Below are positions 43,505 to 51,951 of a DNA stretch of 64,000 nucleotides, in pieces. A program made the position numbers and the translations under genes. The notes under the pieces were generated by a model. That model searched no databases and was not told the origin of the DNA. It saw nothing but the letters and a program-made list of their open reading frames with translations. This DNA is from Microbacterium sp. zg-Y625 (GTDB taxonomy: Bacteria; Actinomycetota; Actinomycetes; Actinomycetales; Microbacteriaceae). Within the stretch, counting starts at the first letter, position 1. Each line of letters starts with the position of its first letter. The stretch lies in contig NZ_CP126740.1 of the NCBI RefSeq assembly GCF_030246925.1, positions 1,612,001 through 1,676,000 on the forward strand, given 5' to 3'.

Positions 43505-44662
43505 TCACCATCCGTCGATGATCGACATGAGACCCGCGAAGGCGAAGAGCCCCGGGACCGCGTAGAGCAAGGTGAGGGTGAGGAACCAGCCGACCGCGCC
43601 GAGTGCCGACCAGACCGGGCTGGTGTGGCGATTGCGGATCTGCAGCCGCCGACCATCGGGACCGATCGCGGGCTGCTGATGCATCCAGGATTCGTCGGAT
43701 GCCTCCATCACCGTCTGGCCACCGGTGCGCGCCGATGCCGACGCGTGATGTCCGGCAGAGTGCGGGGCGCGCTCATCGCGGTAGTACAGCGCCCGGCGTG
43801 CGACGCGGGGAGCGACGCCGGTGACGATCGCGTAGACCGACTCCCACGGCTGGGCAGTGGTGAAATCCGCCGCGGGCGACGTGAAGAAGACGAGGGTGTC
43901 GTCGATGATCTCCACGTTGTAGCCCGCTGCGTCGTCGATGAACGCGGCCATCACATCGGGGGTGAACAGATACAGCGCGTCGCGCTCGTACTCCGCCGGC
44001 GTGTACAGGTGGAACCACCGGTCGAAGTCCCCCTCGAGCGACAGTCGCTGGTTGCGCGCCACGGTTCCCGGCAGGTCGCTGACCGCGCCGTTGTTGGCCG
44101 TCGAGTCCAGGATGAGGTGCGGAAGCGGAGCCGGGAGACGGAGGGCCAGGTAGTGCCAGTGCGTGGCGCGCGAGGCCTGCTGGGTGAGGTTTCCGAACTC
44201 CAGGTTCGGCGCGACGAAACGCGGGTACTCCCGCACACCGCGCCGGGCATGACTGATGAGCGACGGAAAGGTTGCGACACTGCTGGGCTGCGGATGCAGG
44301 CCGTTGGCGAGGGCGGTGAGCGTCTGTCGCCACTGGGCGATGCGGGCGCGCGGCGATGGCGGCTTCGCCGCCCAGCGGTACAGCCAGAAGGTGCCGCACA
44401 GCCACACCGCGAGGATTGCCACCGCGATGCCGAGGTCCCGGAAGTCGGACGGGCTCGCCGTGCCGTCCTGCATGCCGTCGACACGGATTCCGATCGTCAT
44501 GAACGCGATGCACAGGTACCACAGCAGCAGACAGTGGTTGACGTGCACGAGCACCTGGCGCTTGGTCGGCACCCAGCCCGGCCGTGAGTCACGGCGGATG
44601 CCGGCCATGGCCGCCGCCACCTCGGCTTCGGGCGCGCTCAGCCATCGCAGATCCAGAGACAT
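43505..44662 (-). CDS. Hypothetical membrane protein with large soluble domain
   Basis: 385 residues. Two membrane helices near the N-terminus (about 38-58 and 75-95) and one hairpin near the C-terminus (about 350-382) flank a soluble domain of roughly 230 residues. That domain has APNLEFGNLTQQ, HWHYLALRLPAPLPHLILDS and DVMAAFIDDAAGYNVEIIDD, motifs I have seen only in uncharacterised actinobacterial proteins. The ATG at 44662 is 7 bases after a TAGCCT -10 box. Its neighbours are a second unknown membrane protein and a DNA glycosylase. Function unknown. Confidence 0.75.
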   Translation of the reverse strand: MSLDLRWLSAPEAEVAAAMAGIRRDSRPGWVPTKRQVLVHVNHCLLLWYLCIAFMTIGIRVDGMQDGTASPSDFRDLGIAVAILAVWLCGTFWLYRWAAKPPSPRARIAQWRQTLTALANGLHPQPSSVATFPSLISHARRGVREYPRFVAPNLEFGNLTQQASRATHWHYLALRLPAPLPHLILDSTANNGAVSDLPGTVARNQRLSLEGDFDRWFHLYTPAEYERDALYLFTPDVMAAFIDDAAGYNVEIIDDTLVFFTSPAADFTTAQPWESVYAIVTGVAPRVARRALYYRDERAPHSAGHHASASARTGGQTVMEASDESWMHQQPAIGPDGRRLQIRNRHTSPVWSALGAVGWFLTLTLLYAVPGLFAFAGLMSIIDGW

Positions 44663-44668
44663 CACCCC

Positions 44669-44674
44669 AGGCTA
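44669..44674 (-). promoter_or_regulatory. Putative -10 box (leaderless) for the 385-residue membrane protein
   Basis: TAGCCT on the minus strand ends 7 bases before the ATG at 44662, which is preferred over the GTG three bases upstream. Confidence 0.45.
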
Positions 44675-44714
44675 GGGGGCGACGCGGGCCGCGCTGGACG
44701 CCGCCGGCCCCGTG

Positions 44715-45710
44715 TCACGCCTGGCAGCGCGGGCACCAGTACAGCTTGCGGGCGGCCATCTCCTCGACCACGATCGCGGTGCCGCAGACCCGGCACGGGA
44801 GCCCTGCGCGGTGGTAGACCCAGTGCCGGTCGTCGCGGGAGGCCATCGCCTTGCGGTAGTCCTCCGGCGCCAGGTCGTCCATCGTCATCATCTGACCGGT
44901 CTCGACGCCGATCGCCAGCAACCGCACCCAGTCGCGCCAGAGCGCGCGCACGGTCTCTTCGGGAACGTCGCGTCCGGGGGTGTGCGGGTTCTGCCGCGCG
45001 CGGAAGAGCATCTCGGCTCGGTACACGTTGCCGATGCCGCTGACGACGTTCTGATCCATGAGCAGCTGCCCGATCGGTGTGGGCTTGCGCCGCACCGTGC
45101 GGGTGAAGCGCTCCTCCCCCTCGGCCACGTCGCCGACGAGCGGGTCGGGACCGAGCTTCGCGACGGTCGCGAGCATCTCATCTGTGCTCTGCAGCTCGCA
45201 CGCGGTGGGGCCACGCAGATCGGCGCACGTGATGTCGGTCATGAGCCGCAGGCGCACCTGGCCGACCACCGGCGGGGGCCACTCCAGATCGTCGCCGAGT
45301 CCGGTCGTCTGCTCCGACATGCGCACGTGCACCCGCGTGCGCCGCGGCGCGCCGATCGACGACAGGGAGTTCTCCCCCGCGGCATCCATGATCGGCTCAT
45401 CGCCGAGCACCGTGCCGCGCTGGTTCGTCTGTCCCATGCGTCCGTTGGCGGAGGCGATCGTGGGATCCACGAGGATCTCGCCGGCGAAATCCCACGCGCC
45501 GTAGAGGCCGAGATGCACGCGCAGCCACAGGTCGTCGAAGGCGAGGAACATCTGCTTGCCGACAGCTCGGGCCTCGGTCGGGGTGCGGCCGTCGAGCACG
45601 GCGGCGCCCTCGGCGAACCGCCCCTGCGGGCTGGATGCCGCAACCGTCCGCCCGACGAAGTTGCGCTCGAACTGGCGGGCGATGCGGTGGACGGAATGGC
45701 CCTCGGGCAT
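44715..45710 (-). CDS. Fpg/Nei-family DNA glycosylase (Nei2-type)
   Basis: 331 residues. Base-excision-repair glycosylase/AP lyase. The N-terminal MPEGHSVHR supplies the catalytic Pro2 and Glu3; the helix-two-turn-helix region includes LLMDQNVVSGIGNVYRAE; the C-terminal zinc finger uses Cys306, Cys309, Cys326 and Cys329. PEGHS (rather than PELPE) puts it with endonuclease VIII rather than Fpg. Its ATG overlaps the rpiB stop by one base. Confidence 0.93.
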   Translation of the reverse strand: MPEGHSVHRIARQFERNFVGRTVAASSPQGRFAEGAAVLDGRTPTEARAVGKQMFLAFDDLWLRVHLGLYGAWDFAGEILVDPTIASANGRMGQTNQRGTVLGDEPIMDAAGENSLSSIGAPRRTRVHVRMSEQTTGLGDDLEWPPPVVGQVRLRLMTDITCADLRGPTACELQSTDEMLATVAKLGPDPLVGDVAEGEERFTRTVRRKPTPIGQLLMDQNVVSGIGNVYRAEMLFRARQNPHTPGRDVPEETVRALWRDWVRLLAIGVETGQMMTMDDLAPEDYRKAMASRDDRHWVYHRAGLPCRVCGTAIVVEEMAARKLYWCPRCQA

Positions 45711-46255
45711 CAGCCCGCTTCCGGGTCGAACGAGCTGTCGTCGGCGGCGAGAACGTCGGCCTGCACGCCCGCGGCCCGCGGGTCGGGCTGGAGGGACCCG
45801 TCGATCTCGTAGGCCGCCAGCTGGGCGATGCGCCGCGCGTGGCGCTCCTCACCGGAGAACGGGGTGGCGATGAAGCGGTCGATGAACGCGGCCGCCTCGT
45901 CGAACGTGTGCTGACGGGCGCCGATGGCGATCACGTTGGCGTCATTGTGCTCACGGGCGAGCTCTGCGGTCGCGATGCTCCACACCAGAGCCGCACGCAC
46001 ACCGCGCACCTTGTTCGCCGCGATCTGCTCGCCGTTGCCCGAGCCGCCGAAGACCACGCCCAGTGTCTCGATCCCGGCCTCCTGGTCGCGCACGACGGCT
46101 TGGGCCGCCCGGATGCAGAAGGCGGGGTAGTCGTCCTGCGCGTCGTACTCGAGCGGGCCGTGGTCGACGAGCTCGTGACCTTCGCCGGCCAGGTGATGCT
46201 GCAGCTGGGTCGAGAACTCGAGGCCGGCGTGGTCGGTCGCGATGTGGATGCGCAT
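45710..46255 (-). CDS. rpiB: Ribose-5-phosphate isomerase B
   Basis: 181 residues. Interconverts ribose 5-phosphate and ribulose 5-phosphate in the pentose phosphate pathway. TDHAGLE at 7-13 and GGSGNGEQIAANK mark the active site. The base is a Glu in the position where E. coli RpiB has Cys, as in the Mycobacterium enzyme. The last 25 residues are an acidic extension. A TAGGAT -10 box ends 8 bases before the ATG, so it is probably leaderless and carries nei2 with it. Confidence 0.94.
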   Translation of the reverse strand: MRIHIATDHAGLEFSTQLQHHLAGEGHELVDHGPLEYDAQDDYPAFCIRAAQAVVRDQEAGIETLGVVFGGSGNGEQIAANKVRGVRAALVWSIATAELAREHNDANVIAIGARQHTFDEAAAFIDRFIATPFSGEERHARRIAQLAAYEIDGSLQPDPRAAGVQADVLAADDSSFDPEAG

Positions 46256-46262
46256 GGTCAAG

Positions 46263-46268
46263 ATCCTA
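46263..46268 (-). promoter_or_regulatory. Putative -10 box (leaderless) for rpiB
   Basis: TAGGAT on the minus strand ends 8 bases before the ATG at 46255; no Shine-Dalgarno sequence. Confidence 0.5.
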
Positions 46269-46295
46269 GGGTCGGCACCCGGCGGGGGCGGAAGG

Positions 46296-47507
46296 TCAGG
46301 GTGCGATGCCGGCGGCTGCCGGCTTGAACCCGGCGCGGACGTTCTCGCAGCACGCGGGGCGGCAGACGTCGAACCAGGGACCGAGCTCGGTGCGGTGCGG
46401 TCGCTCGGCGGCCGGCGTGCCCTCGATGCGCTCGACCACGAGGTCGACCAGTCCCGACACATAGGCCGGGTCGACGCCCGGGGTCGGCGTGCGGACGGCC
46501 CGCAGACCCGCTTCCTGCGCGGCCTCGATCGCCTCGGTGTCGAGGTCCCAGAGCACTTCCATGTGGTCGCTGACGAATCCGAGCGGCACGATCGCGACGG
46601 CCTTCACCCCGGCGTCGGGAAGCGTCTCGATGACGTCGCAGACGTCGGGCTCGAGCCACGGCTGCGAGGGCGGGCCGGAGCGCGACTGGTACACCAGGTC
46701 CCACGGCACCGAGGCCGCCTCGGGGCGCTCCGCGACGACGTCGGCCATGATCACCTCGGCCACCGCCCGGTGCTGCGCGGCGTACGCGCCGCCCTCGCCC
46801 CAGTCGACGTCGCGCGGGCCGGAGCGCTTCGCGTCGTCGATCGGCACGCTGTGGGTGGAGAAGAGCACGCGGATCTGCTCGGGGGCAAGGCCCTCGTCGA
46901 GGAACCCGGCGACGGCAGCGAGCACACCGGCGCTGAACGGCGCGACGAAACCGGGGTGGTCGAAGAACTGGCGCACCTTGTCGATCGTCACGACGTCGCC
47001 GAGGCCGGTCTCGGTCAGCACCCGCGCGAAGTCCTCGCGGTACTGCCTGCAGCTCGAGAACGAGCTGTAGGCGCTCGTGGCGACGGCGATGAGTGTGGTG
47101 TCGCCGGCGGCTGCGGCATCCTGCACCGCCTGCTCGAGGTAGGGCGCCCAGTTGCGGTTTCCCCAGTACACGGGAAGATCGATGCCGCGCCGGGCGAGCT
47201 CGTCCTTGATCGCCGCCTTCAAGGCCCGGTTCTGGTCGTTGATGGGGCTGACGCCGCCGAAGTGGCGGTAGTGGTGCGCCACCTCTTCGAGCCGCTCGTC
47301 GGGGATGCCGCGCCCCCGGGTGACGTTGCGCAGGAACGGGATCACATCGTCCTGCCCCTCGGGGCCGCCGAAGCCGGCGAGGAGGATGCCGTCGTAGGCG
47401 ACGGGTACCTCGACATGGGGCGAACCCGATGCGGATGCGGGAGAAGCGAAGGGAACCCGGGGCTCTTCGCGCTCGATGACCGGTGGGGTGGCGTCGGTTG
47501 CACTCAC
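46296..47507 (-). CDS. hemH: Ferrochelatase (coproporphyrin-dependent pathway)
   Basis: 403 residues. Inserts iron into coproporphyrin III in actinobacteria. Features: DGILLAGFGGPEG (about 39-51), the catalytic-His segment VLFSTHSVPIDDAKR, YQSRSGPPSQPWLEPD and FVSDHMEVLWDLD with the metal-site Glu. The C-terminal DVCRPACCENVRAG holds three cysteines placed like the [2Fe-2S] cluster ligands of some actinobacterial ferrochelatases; cluster binding is inferred. GTG at 47507 is 7 bases after a GACAAT -10 box; the open frame continues antisense through pepN but is not coding there. Confidence 0.93.
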   Translation of the reverse strand: MSATDATPPVIEREEPRVPFASPASASGSPHVEVPVAYDGILLAGFGGPEGQDDVIPFLRNVTRGRGIPDERLEEVAHHYRHFGGVSPINDQNRALKAAIKDELARRGIDLPVYWGNRNWAPYLEQAVQDAAAAGDTTLIAVATSAYSSFSSCRQYREDFARVLTETGLGDVVTIDKVRQFFDHPGFVAPFSAGVLAAVAGFLDEGLAPEQIRVLFSTHSVPIDDAKRSGPRDVDWGEGGAYAAQHRAVAEVIMADVVAERPEAASVPWDLVYQSRSGPPSQPWLEPDVCDVIETLPDAGVKAVAIVPLGFVSDHMEVLWDLDTEAIEAAQEAGLRAVRTPTPGVDPAYVSGLVDLVVERIEGTPAAERPHRTELGPWFDVCRPACCENVRAGFKPAAAGIAP

Positions 47508-47513
47508 CCTCCC

Positions 47514-47519
47514 ATTGTC
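47514..47519 (-). promoter_or_regulatory. Putative -10 box (leaderless) for hemH
   Basis: GACAAT on the minus strand ends 7 bases before the GTG at 47507. The divergent pepN promoter lies about 65 bases away. Confidence 0.45.
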
Positions 47520-47584
47520 CCACCACGCCGGCGATGCTCGGGGCCGTGGTGGGGTTCTTCCGCGGCCGTCGCCGCTGCAGAGCG

Positions 47585-47590
47585 TAGGCT
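47585..47590 (+). promoter_or_regulatory. Putative -10 box for pepN
   Basis: TAGGCT on the plus strand, predicting a transcript start near 47597 and a leader of about 50 bases that carries GGGAGAACC as ribosome binding site. Confidence 0.4.
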
Positions 47591-47648
47591 GAGGGATCGC
47601 CCGGCGGGACCGGGCACTGACCCACCCGAAGACCTTGGGAGAACCAAC

Positions 47649-50204
47649 GTGCCCGGAGAGAACCTCACCCGCATCGAGGCGCAGGAGCGCCGCGCCGTCG
47701 TCGACCCGACGGCCGGCATGTCGTACGAGATCGCGCTCGACCTCAACCGCGGTGCGGAGGTGTTCGGCTCCCGCACCACCCTTCGCTTCGCCGCCACCCC
47801 TGGCGCCGACACGTTCATCGACCTCATTGCGCGCGACGTGCGCGAGATCACCCTGAACGGCCGCTCGATCGACCCCGCGACGGCGTTCGCCGATTCGCGC
47901 ATCGCACTGTCCGGGCTCGAGGCCCAGAACGAGCTGATCGTCGACGCCGACTGCCTGTACACCAACACCGGCGAGGGCCTGCACCGCTTCGTCGACCCGG
48001 TCGACGGCGAGGTCTATCTCTACTCGCAGTTCGAGGTGCCGGATTCCCGCCGCGTCTTCGCGGTGTTCGAGCAGCCCGATCTGAAGGCCACTTTCCAGTT
48101 CACCGTCACGGCACCGGAGCCGTGGAAGGTCGTGTCCAACTCCCCCACGCCCGAGCCCCAGCGCCACGGCGACGGCACCGCGACGTGGACGTTCGAGCCC
48201 ACACCGACGATCTCGTCGTACATCACCGCGCTCGTCGCCGGCCCCTACGAGGCGACCTTCTCCGAGCTCACCAGCGCGTCGGGCCGGGTCATCCCGCTCG
48301 GCGTCTACGCCCGCAAGAGCCTCTGGCAGCACCTCGACGCGGACTACGTCTTCGACAAGACGCGTGAGGGATTCGCGTACTTCGAGGAGAAGTTCGACTA
48401 CCCGTACCCGTTCGCGAAGTACGACCAGCTGTTCGTGCCGGAGTTCAACGCCGGGGCGATGGAGAACGCCGGTGCGGTGACCTTCACCGAGACGTACGTC
48501 TTCCGCAGCAAGGTGACCGACGCGGTCAAGGAGCGCCGCGTCGTCACGATCCTGCACGAGCTGGCCCACATGTGGTTCGGCGACCTCGTGACGATGCGCT
48601 GGTGGAACGACCTGTGGCTGAACGAGTCGTTCGCCGAGTGGGCGTCCACCATGGCCACCGCCGAGGCCACGGAGTGGACCGAGGCGTGGACCACGTTCAA
48701 CGCGATGGAGAAGACCTGGGCGTACCGCCAGGACCAGCTCCCCTCGACCCACCCCGTCGTCGCGCAGATCAACGACCTCGAAGACGTGCAGGTCAACTTC
48801 GACGGCATCACATACGCCAAGGGCGGGTCGGTGCTCAAGCAGCTCGCCGCGTGGGTGGGCATCGAGGAGTTCTTCGCTGGAGTCGCGGCGTACTTCAAGA
48901 AGAACGAGTGGTCCAACACCGAGCTGTCGGACCTGCTCGTCGAGCTCGAGCGCACGAGCGGCCGCGAGCTGTCGACGTGGTCGAAGAAGTGGCTCGAGAC
49001 GGCGGGGGTGAACACGCTGTCTCCCGAGATCGCCACGTCCGACGATGGGATCATCACCCGGTTCGCCGTGGTGCAGACGGCGCCCGCCGACTACCCCACG
49101 ATCCGTCCCCATCGCCTCGGCATCGGCTTCTACCGTCTGCAGGGCGGCGCGCTCGTGCGGGTGCATCACGAAGAGCTCGACGTCGACGGCGACCTCACGG
49201 AGGTGCCGCAGCTGAAGGGCCTCGCGCGTCCCGACCTGGTGCTGCTGAACGACGAGGACCTCGCCTACGCGAAGATCCGCCTCGACGAGCAGTCGCTGCG
49301 GACCGCCATCGCCCATCTCAAGGACATCAGCGACCCGCTGGCGCGTTCGCTGGTCTGGGGCGCCGCCTGGGACCAGACCCGCGACGGCGAGACGGCCGCG
49401 AGCGACTACGTCGACCTCGTGCTGCGCAACATCGGCAGCGAGACGGAGTCGACCACCGTGCGCACGACCCTCGGTCAGCTGCAGTTGGCCGCCAACTCCT
49501 ACGTCACCCCGGCCACCCGCGAGGCGACGCGTGCGCGCGTGGCCGATGGTCTCTGGAAGCTCGCGCAGGGGGCCCAGCCCGGCAGCGACAGCCAGCTGCA
49601 GTTCGTCACCGCGTTCGCCGCCGCGGCCAGCACGGCCGCGCACACGCAGACCGTCAAGGCGCTGCGCGACGGCGAGACGGTGCTCGAGGGGCTGACGATC
49701 GACACGGATCTGTCGTGGCAGCTGCTCGTGTCGCTCGCCGCCGCCGGTGCGGTCACCGCCGAGGACATCGACGCGGCCCTGGCCGCCGACAACACCGCCA
49801 AGGGCGGCGAGTTCGCCGCACAGGCCCGCGCGGCGCTCCCCACCCCCGAGGCCAAGCGCGCCGCATGGGCGTCGCTGATCGAACAGGCCGACGCGCCGAA
49901 CACGATCGTTCGTGCCGCCGCAGCCGGCTTCGTGCACCCCGCCGGTCGTGAGCTGCTGTCGGAGTTCGTCGCGCCGTACTTCGACATGCTGCTGCCGATC
50001 TGGGAGTCGCGAACGTACCAGATCGCCCAGTACCTGATCGTCGGGCTCTACCCCGCGCCGCTCGCCGATGTGGCGCTGCGCGACGCGACGCGGTCGTGGC
50101 TCGCCGCCCACCAGGACGCGCCGCCTGCGCTGCGCCGCCTGGTCGCCGAGAACCTCGCAGGCGTCGAGCGGGCGATCGCGGTGCAGGAGCGCGACGCGGA
50201 GTAG
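47649..50204 (+). CDS. pepN: Aminopeptidase N (M1 family)
   Basis: 851-residue zinc aminopeptidase. The exopeptidase motif GAMEN is at 269-273 and the zinc site HELAH at 303-307 with the third ligand Glu in NESFAEW. The C-terminal half is the helical ERAP1-like domain. It releases N-terminal residues from peptides in the cytoplasm. The start is GTG at 47649 (MPGENLTRIEAQ); an upstream open frame through hemH is noncoding. Strong hairpin terminator follows. Confidence 0.96.
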   Translation: MPGENLTRIEAQERRAVVDPTAGMSYEIALDLNRGAEVFGSRTTLRFAATPGADTFIDLIARDVREITLNGRSIDPATAFADSRIALSGLEAQNELIVDADCLYTNTGEGLHRFVDPVDGEVYLYSQFEVPDSRRVFAVFEQPDLKATFQFTVTAPEPWKVVSNSPTPEPQRHGDGTATWTFEPTPTISSYITALVAGPYEATFSELTSASGRVIPLGVYARKSLWQHLDADYVFDKTREGFAYFEEKFDYPYPFAKYDQLFVPEFNAGAMENAGAVTFTETYVFRSKVTDAVKERRVVTILHELAHMWFGDLVTMRWWNDLWLNESFAEWASTMATAEATEWTEAWTTFNAMEKTWAYRQDQLPSTHPVVAQINDLEDVQVNFDGITYAKGGSVLKQLAAWVGIEEFFAGVAAYFKKNEWSNTELSDLLVELERTSGRELSTWSKKWLETAGVNTLSPEIATSDDGIITRFAVVQTAPADYPTIRPHRLGIGFYRLQGGALVRVHHEELDVDGDLTEVPQLKGLARPDLVLLNDEDLAYAKIRLDEQSLRTAIAHLKDISDPLARSLVWGAAWDQTRDGETAASDYVDLVLRNIGSETESTTVRTTLGQLQLAANSYVTPATREATRARVADGLWKLAQGAQPGSDSQLQFVTAFAAAASTAAHTQTVKALRDGETVLEGLTIDTDLSWQLLVSLAAAGAVTAEDIDAALAADNTAKGGEFAAQARAALPTPEAKRAAWASLIEQADAPNTIVRAAAAGFVHPAGRELLSEFVAPYFDMLLPIWESRTYQIAQYLIVGLYPAPLADVALRDATRSWLAAHQDAPPALRRLVAENLAGVERAIAVQERDAE

Positions 50205-50222
50205 CAATCCGGCAAATGCTCT

Positions 50223-50258
50223 GACGCCCCGGTGCCCGCAATGCGGCACCGGGGCGTC
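50223..50258 (+). terminator. Hairpin terminator after pepN
   Basis: Perfect 14-base stem GACGCCCCGGTGCC / GGCACCGGGGCGTC with an 8-base loop, starting 18 bases after the pepN stop. Confidence 0.8.
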
Positions 50259-50316
50259 GTGCGCTGCGCGGCTCTCTCGCAGCCGCCGCACACAGGCGGG
50301 GTGCATACGGAGTGGC

Positions 50317-50322
50317 TAGGCT
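50317..50322 (+). promoter_or_regulatory. Putative -10 box (leaderless) for mscS
   Basis: TAGGCT ends 8 bases before the ATG at 50330, favouring this start over the ATG 18 bases upstream. Confidence 0.5.
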
Positions 50323-50329
50323 GGCTCCG

Positions 50330-51424
50330 ATGGACGACGTGACGAGCCCCGACGTGACGAGCCCCGACTTCTGGGGGAAGGTGCTCAAGTTCCTCATCGA
50401 GGCGGGCTGGAACCTGCTCGCGGTCGCACTCATCCTCGTCGGCGGGGTGGTCGCGGCGTGGGTGCTGCGCATCGTCATCCGCCGCACCGTCAACCGCATC
50501 GTCTCGGGTGCGAAATCCAAGGCTCGGGTCGACGACACGCAGGCGCTCGAACGGTCCCCGCTGGCGCAGGTGCGTCTGGTGCAACGCACCCGGACTCTCG
50601 GCACGATCCTGCAGAACATCGTCAACGTCGCCATCGTCATCATCACGGTGCTGCTCATCGTGCAGGTGCTGGCGCCCACAGCCCTCGGCTCGTTCGCCCT
50701 GCTGTCCGCCGCCATCGGCGCCGGACTCGGTTTCGGCGCCCAGAACATCGTCAAGGACGTGCTCAACGGCATTTTCGTGGTCGCCGAGGATCAGATCGGC
50801 ATCGGCGACGTCGTGGATCTGGGGCTCGCCACCGGCGTCGTGGAGTACGTCTCGGTGCGCGTCACGCACGTCCGTGACGTCAACGGCACGCTCTGGTACG
50901 TGCGCAACGGCGAAATCACCCGCATCGGCAACATGTCGCAGGGCTGGTCGCGCGTCATCATCGACCTCGCTGTCCCGGTCGACGCCGATGTCGACGAGGT
51001 CGAGAAGCAGATGCTCGCGGCCGCCAAGAGTCTGCAGAAGGACCCGAAGTGGCGCACCCGCGTGCTCGAGGACCCGGAGGTCTGGGGTCTGGAGTCCGTC
51101 AGCGGGGAAGCGCTCGTGATCCGACTGGTGATGAAGACCCGGCCCAACGCCAAGGATGATGTCGCCCGGGAGCTGCGCATGCGGCTCAAGCACGCCGTGG
51201 ACGAAATGGGGCTGACCCTCCCCCAGCTCACCTCCATCACGCTGACCGGTCCCGAGGGCGCTCAGCGGGTGCGCGGCGCCAACCCGCCGATGACGCGGCC
51301 CAACCCGGTGCCGAAGGACTCCCGACCGACGTGGAAACCCAAGCGCACGGACAAGAGCAGCGCCCAACCGGACGGCGGCGACGGCTCTGCGCCCCCGCCC
51401 TCCGACGAGGAGACGAAGCCATGA
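50330..51424 (+). CDS. MscS-family mechanosensitive ion channel
   Basis: 364 residues. Membrane helices at about 17-42 and 84-105, then the pore-lining TM3 with small residues (LLSAAIGAGLGFGAQNIVKD, about 125-145). The beta domain (FVVAEDQIGIGDVVDLG) and the alpha/beta C-terminal domain follow, then a polar, Pro-rich tail. Opens under membrane tension to release solutes on osmotic downshift. A short N-terminal duplication, DVTSPDVTSPD, is visible. The stop overlaps the globin start as ATGA. Confidence 0.93.
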   Translation: MDDVTSPDVTSPDFWGKVLKFLIEAGWNLLAVALILVGGVVAAWVLRIVIRRTVNRIVSGAKSKARVDDTQALERSPLAQVRLVQRTRTLGTILQNIVNVAIVIITVLLIVQVLAPTALGSFALLSAAIGAGLGFGAQNIVKDVLNGIFVVAEDQIGIGDVVDLGLATGVVEYVSVRVTHVRDVNGTLWYVRNGEITRIGNMSQGWSRVIIDLAVPVDADVDEVEKQMLAAAKSLQKDPKWRTRVLEDPEVWGLESVSGEALVIRLVMKTRPNAKDDVARELRMRLKHAVDEMGLTLPQLTSITLTGPEGAQRVRGANPPMTRPNPVPKDSRPTWKPKRTDKSSAQPDGGDGSAPPPSDEETKP

Positions 51425-51897
51425 CGGATGCCGCACCCCGCTCGTTCTACGACGAGGTCGGCGGGCACGAGACGTTCGTCCGGCTCGCCGCGGCGTTCTA
51501 CCGCGAGGTCGCCGAGGACGACGTGCTGCGCCCGATGTACCCCGAGGTCGACCTCGAGCCCGCCGCGCGCCGGCTGGAGATGTTCCTGGCGCAGTACTGG
51601 GGCGGCCCCAGCACCTACAGCCAGGAACGCGGCCACCCGCGCCTGCGCATGCGCCACGCCCCCTTCCACGTGAACCCCGACGCTCGGGACCGCTGGCTGG
51701 CGCACATGCGCGTCGCCGTCGATGAGCTCGGCCTGTCGCCCCTCCACGAGGCGACCCTGTGGGAGTATCTCGACAGGGCGGCGCACGCGATGGTGAACAC
51801 CTTCGAGCCGACGGGCATCGGTCCGGCACCGGCCGGCCGTGACGCGACGGGGTTCCCCGTCGTCGCACGCAGGCCTGAGGGAGAGACACCGGGCTGA
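51421..51897 (+). CDS. glbO: Truncated haemoglobin, group II (trHbO)
   Basis: 158 residues. YDEVGGHETFVRLAAAFYREV and the loop QYWGGPSTYSQERGHPRLRMRH match group II truncated globins. The proximal His lies in LRMRHAPFHV, and Trp in the LWEYLDRAA helix region fits the group's conserved G8 Trp. Group II members bind oxygen tightly and may deal with peroxide or NO. A disordered Pro/Gly-rich C-terminal tail of about 30 residues is extra. Coupled to mscS by ATGA. Confidence 0.92.
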   Translation: MTDAAPRSFYDEVGGHETFVRLAAAFYREVAEDDVLRPMYPEVDLEPAARRLEMFLAQYWGGPSTYSQERGHPRLRMRHAPFHVNPDARDRWLAHMRVAVDELGLSPLHEATLWEYLDRAAHAMVNTFEPTGIGPAPAGRDATGFPVVARRPEGETPG

Positions 51898-51951
51898 GCG
51901 CCGCGGGAGACGCACCGGGCTGACGGCCCGGTCGACGACGAAGGAGTCGCC

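Noticed and set aside
46296..50306. Minus-strand open frame of over 1300 codons running antisense through pepN into hemH
   Set aside because: Only the part from 47507 down matches ferrochelatase. The rest is antisense to a clear M1 peptidase, with Arg/Gly/Leu-rich composition typical of high-GC shadow frames.
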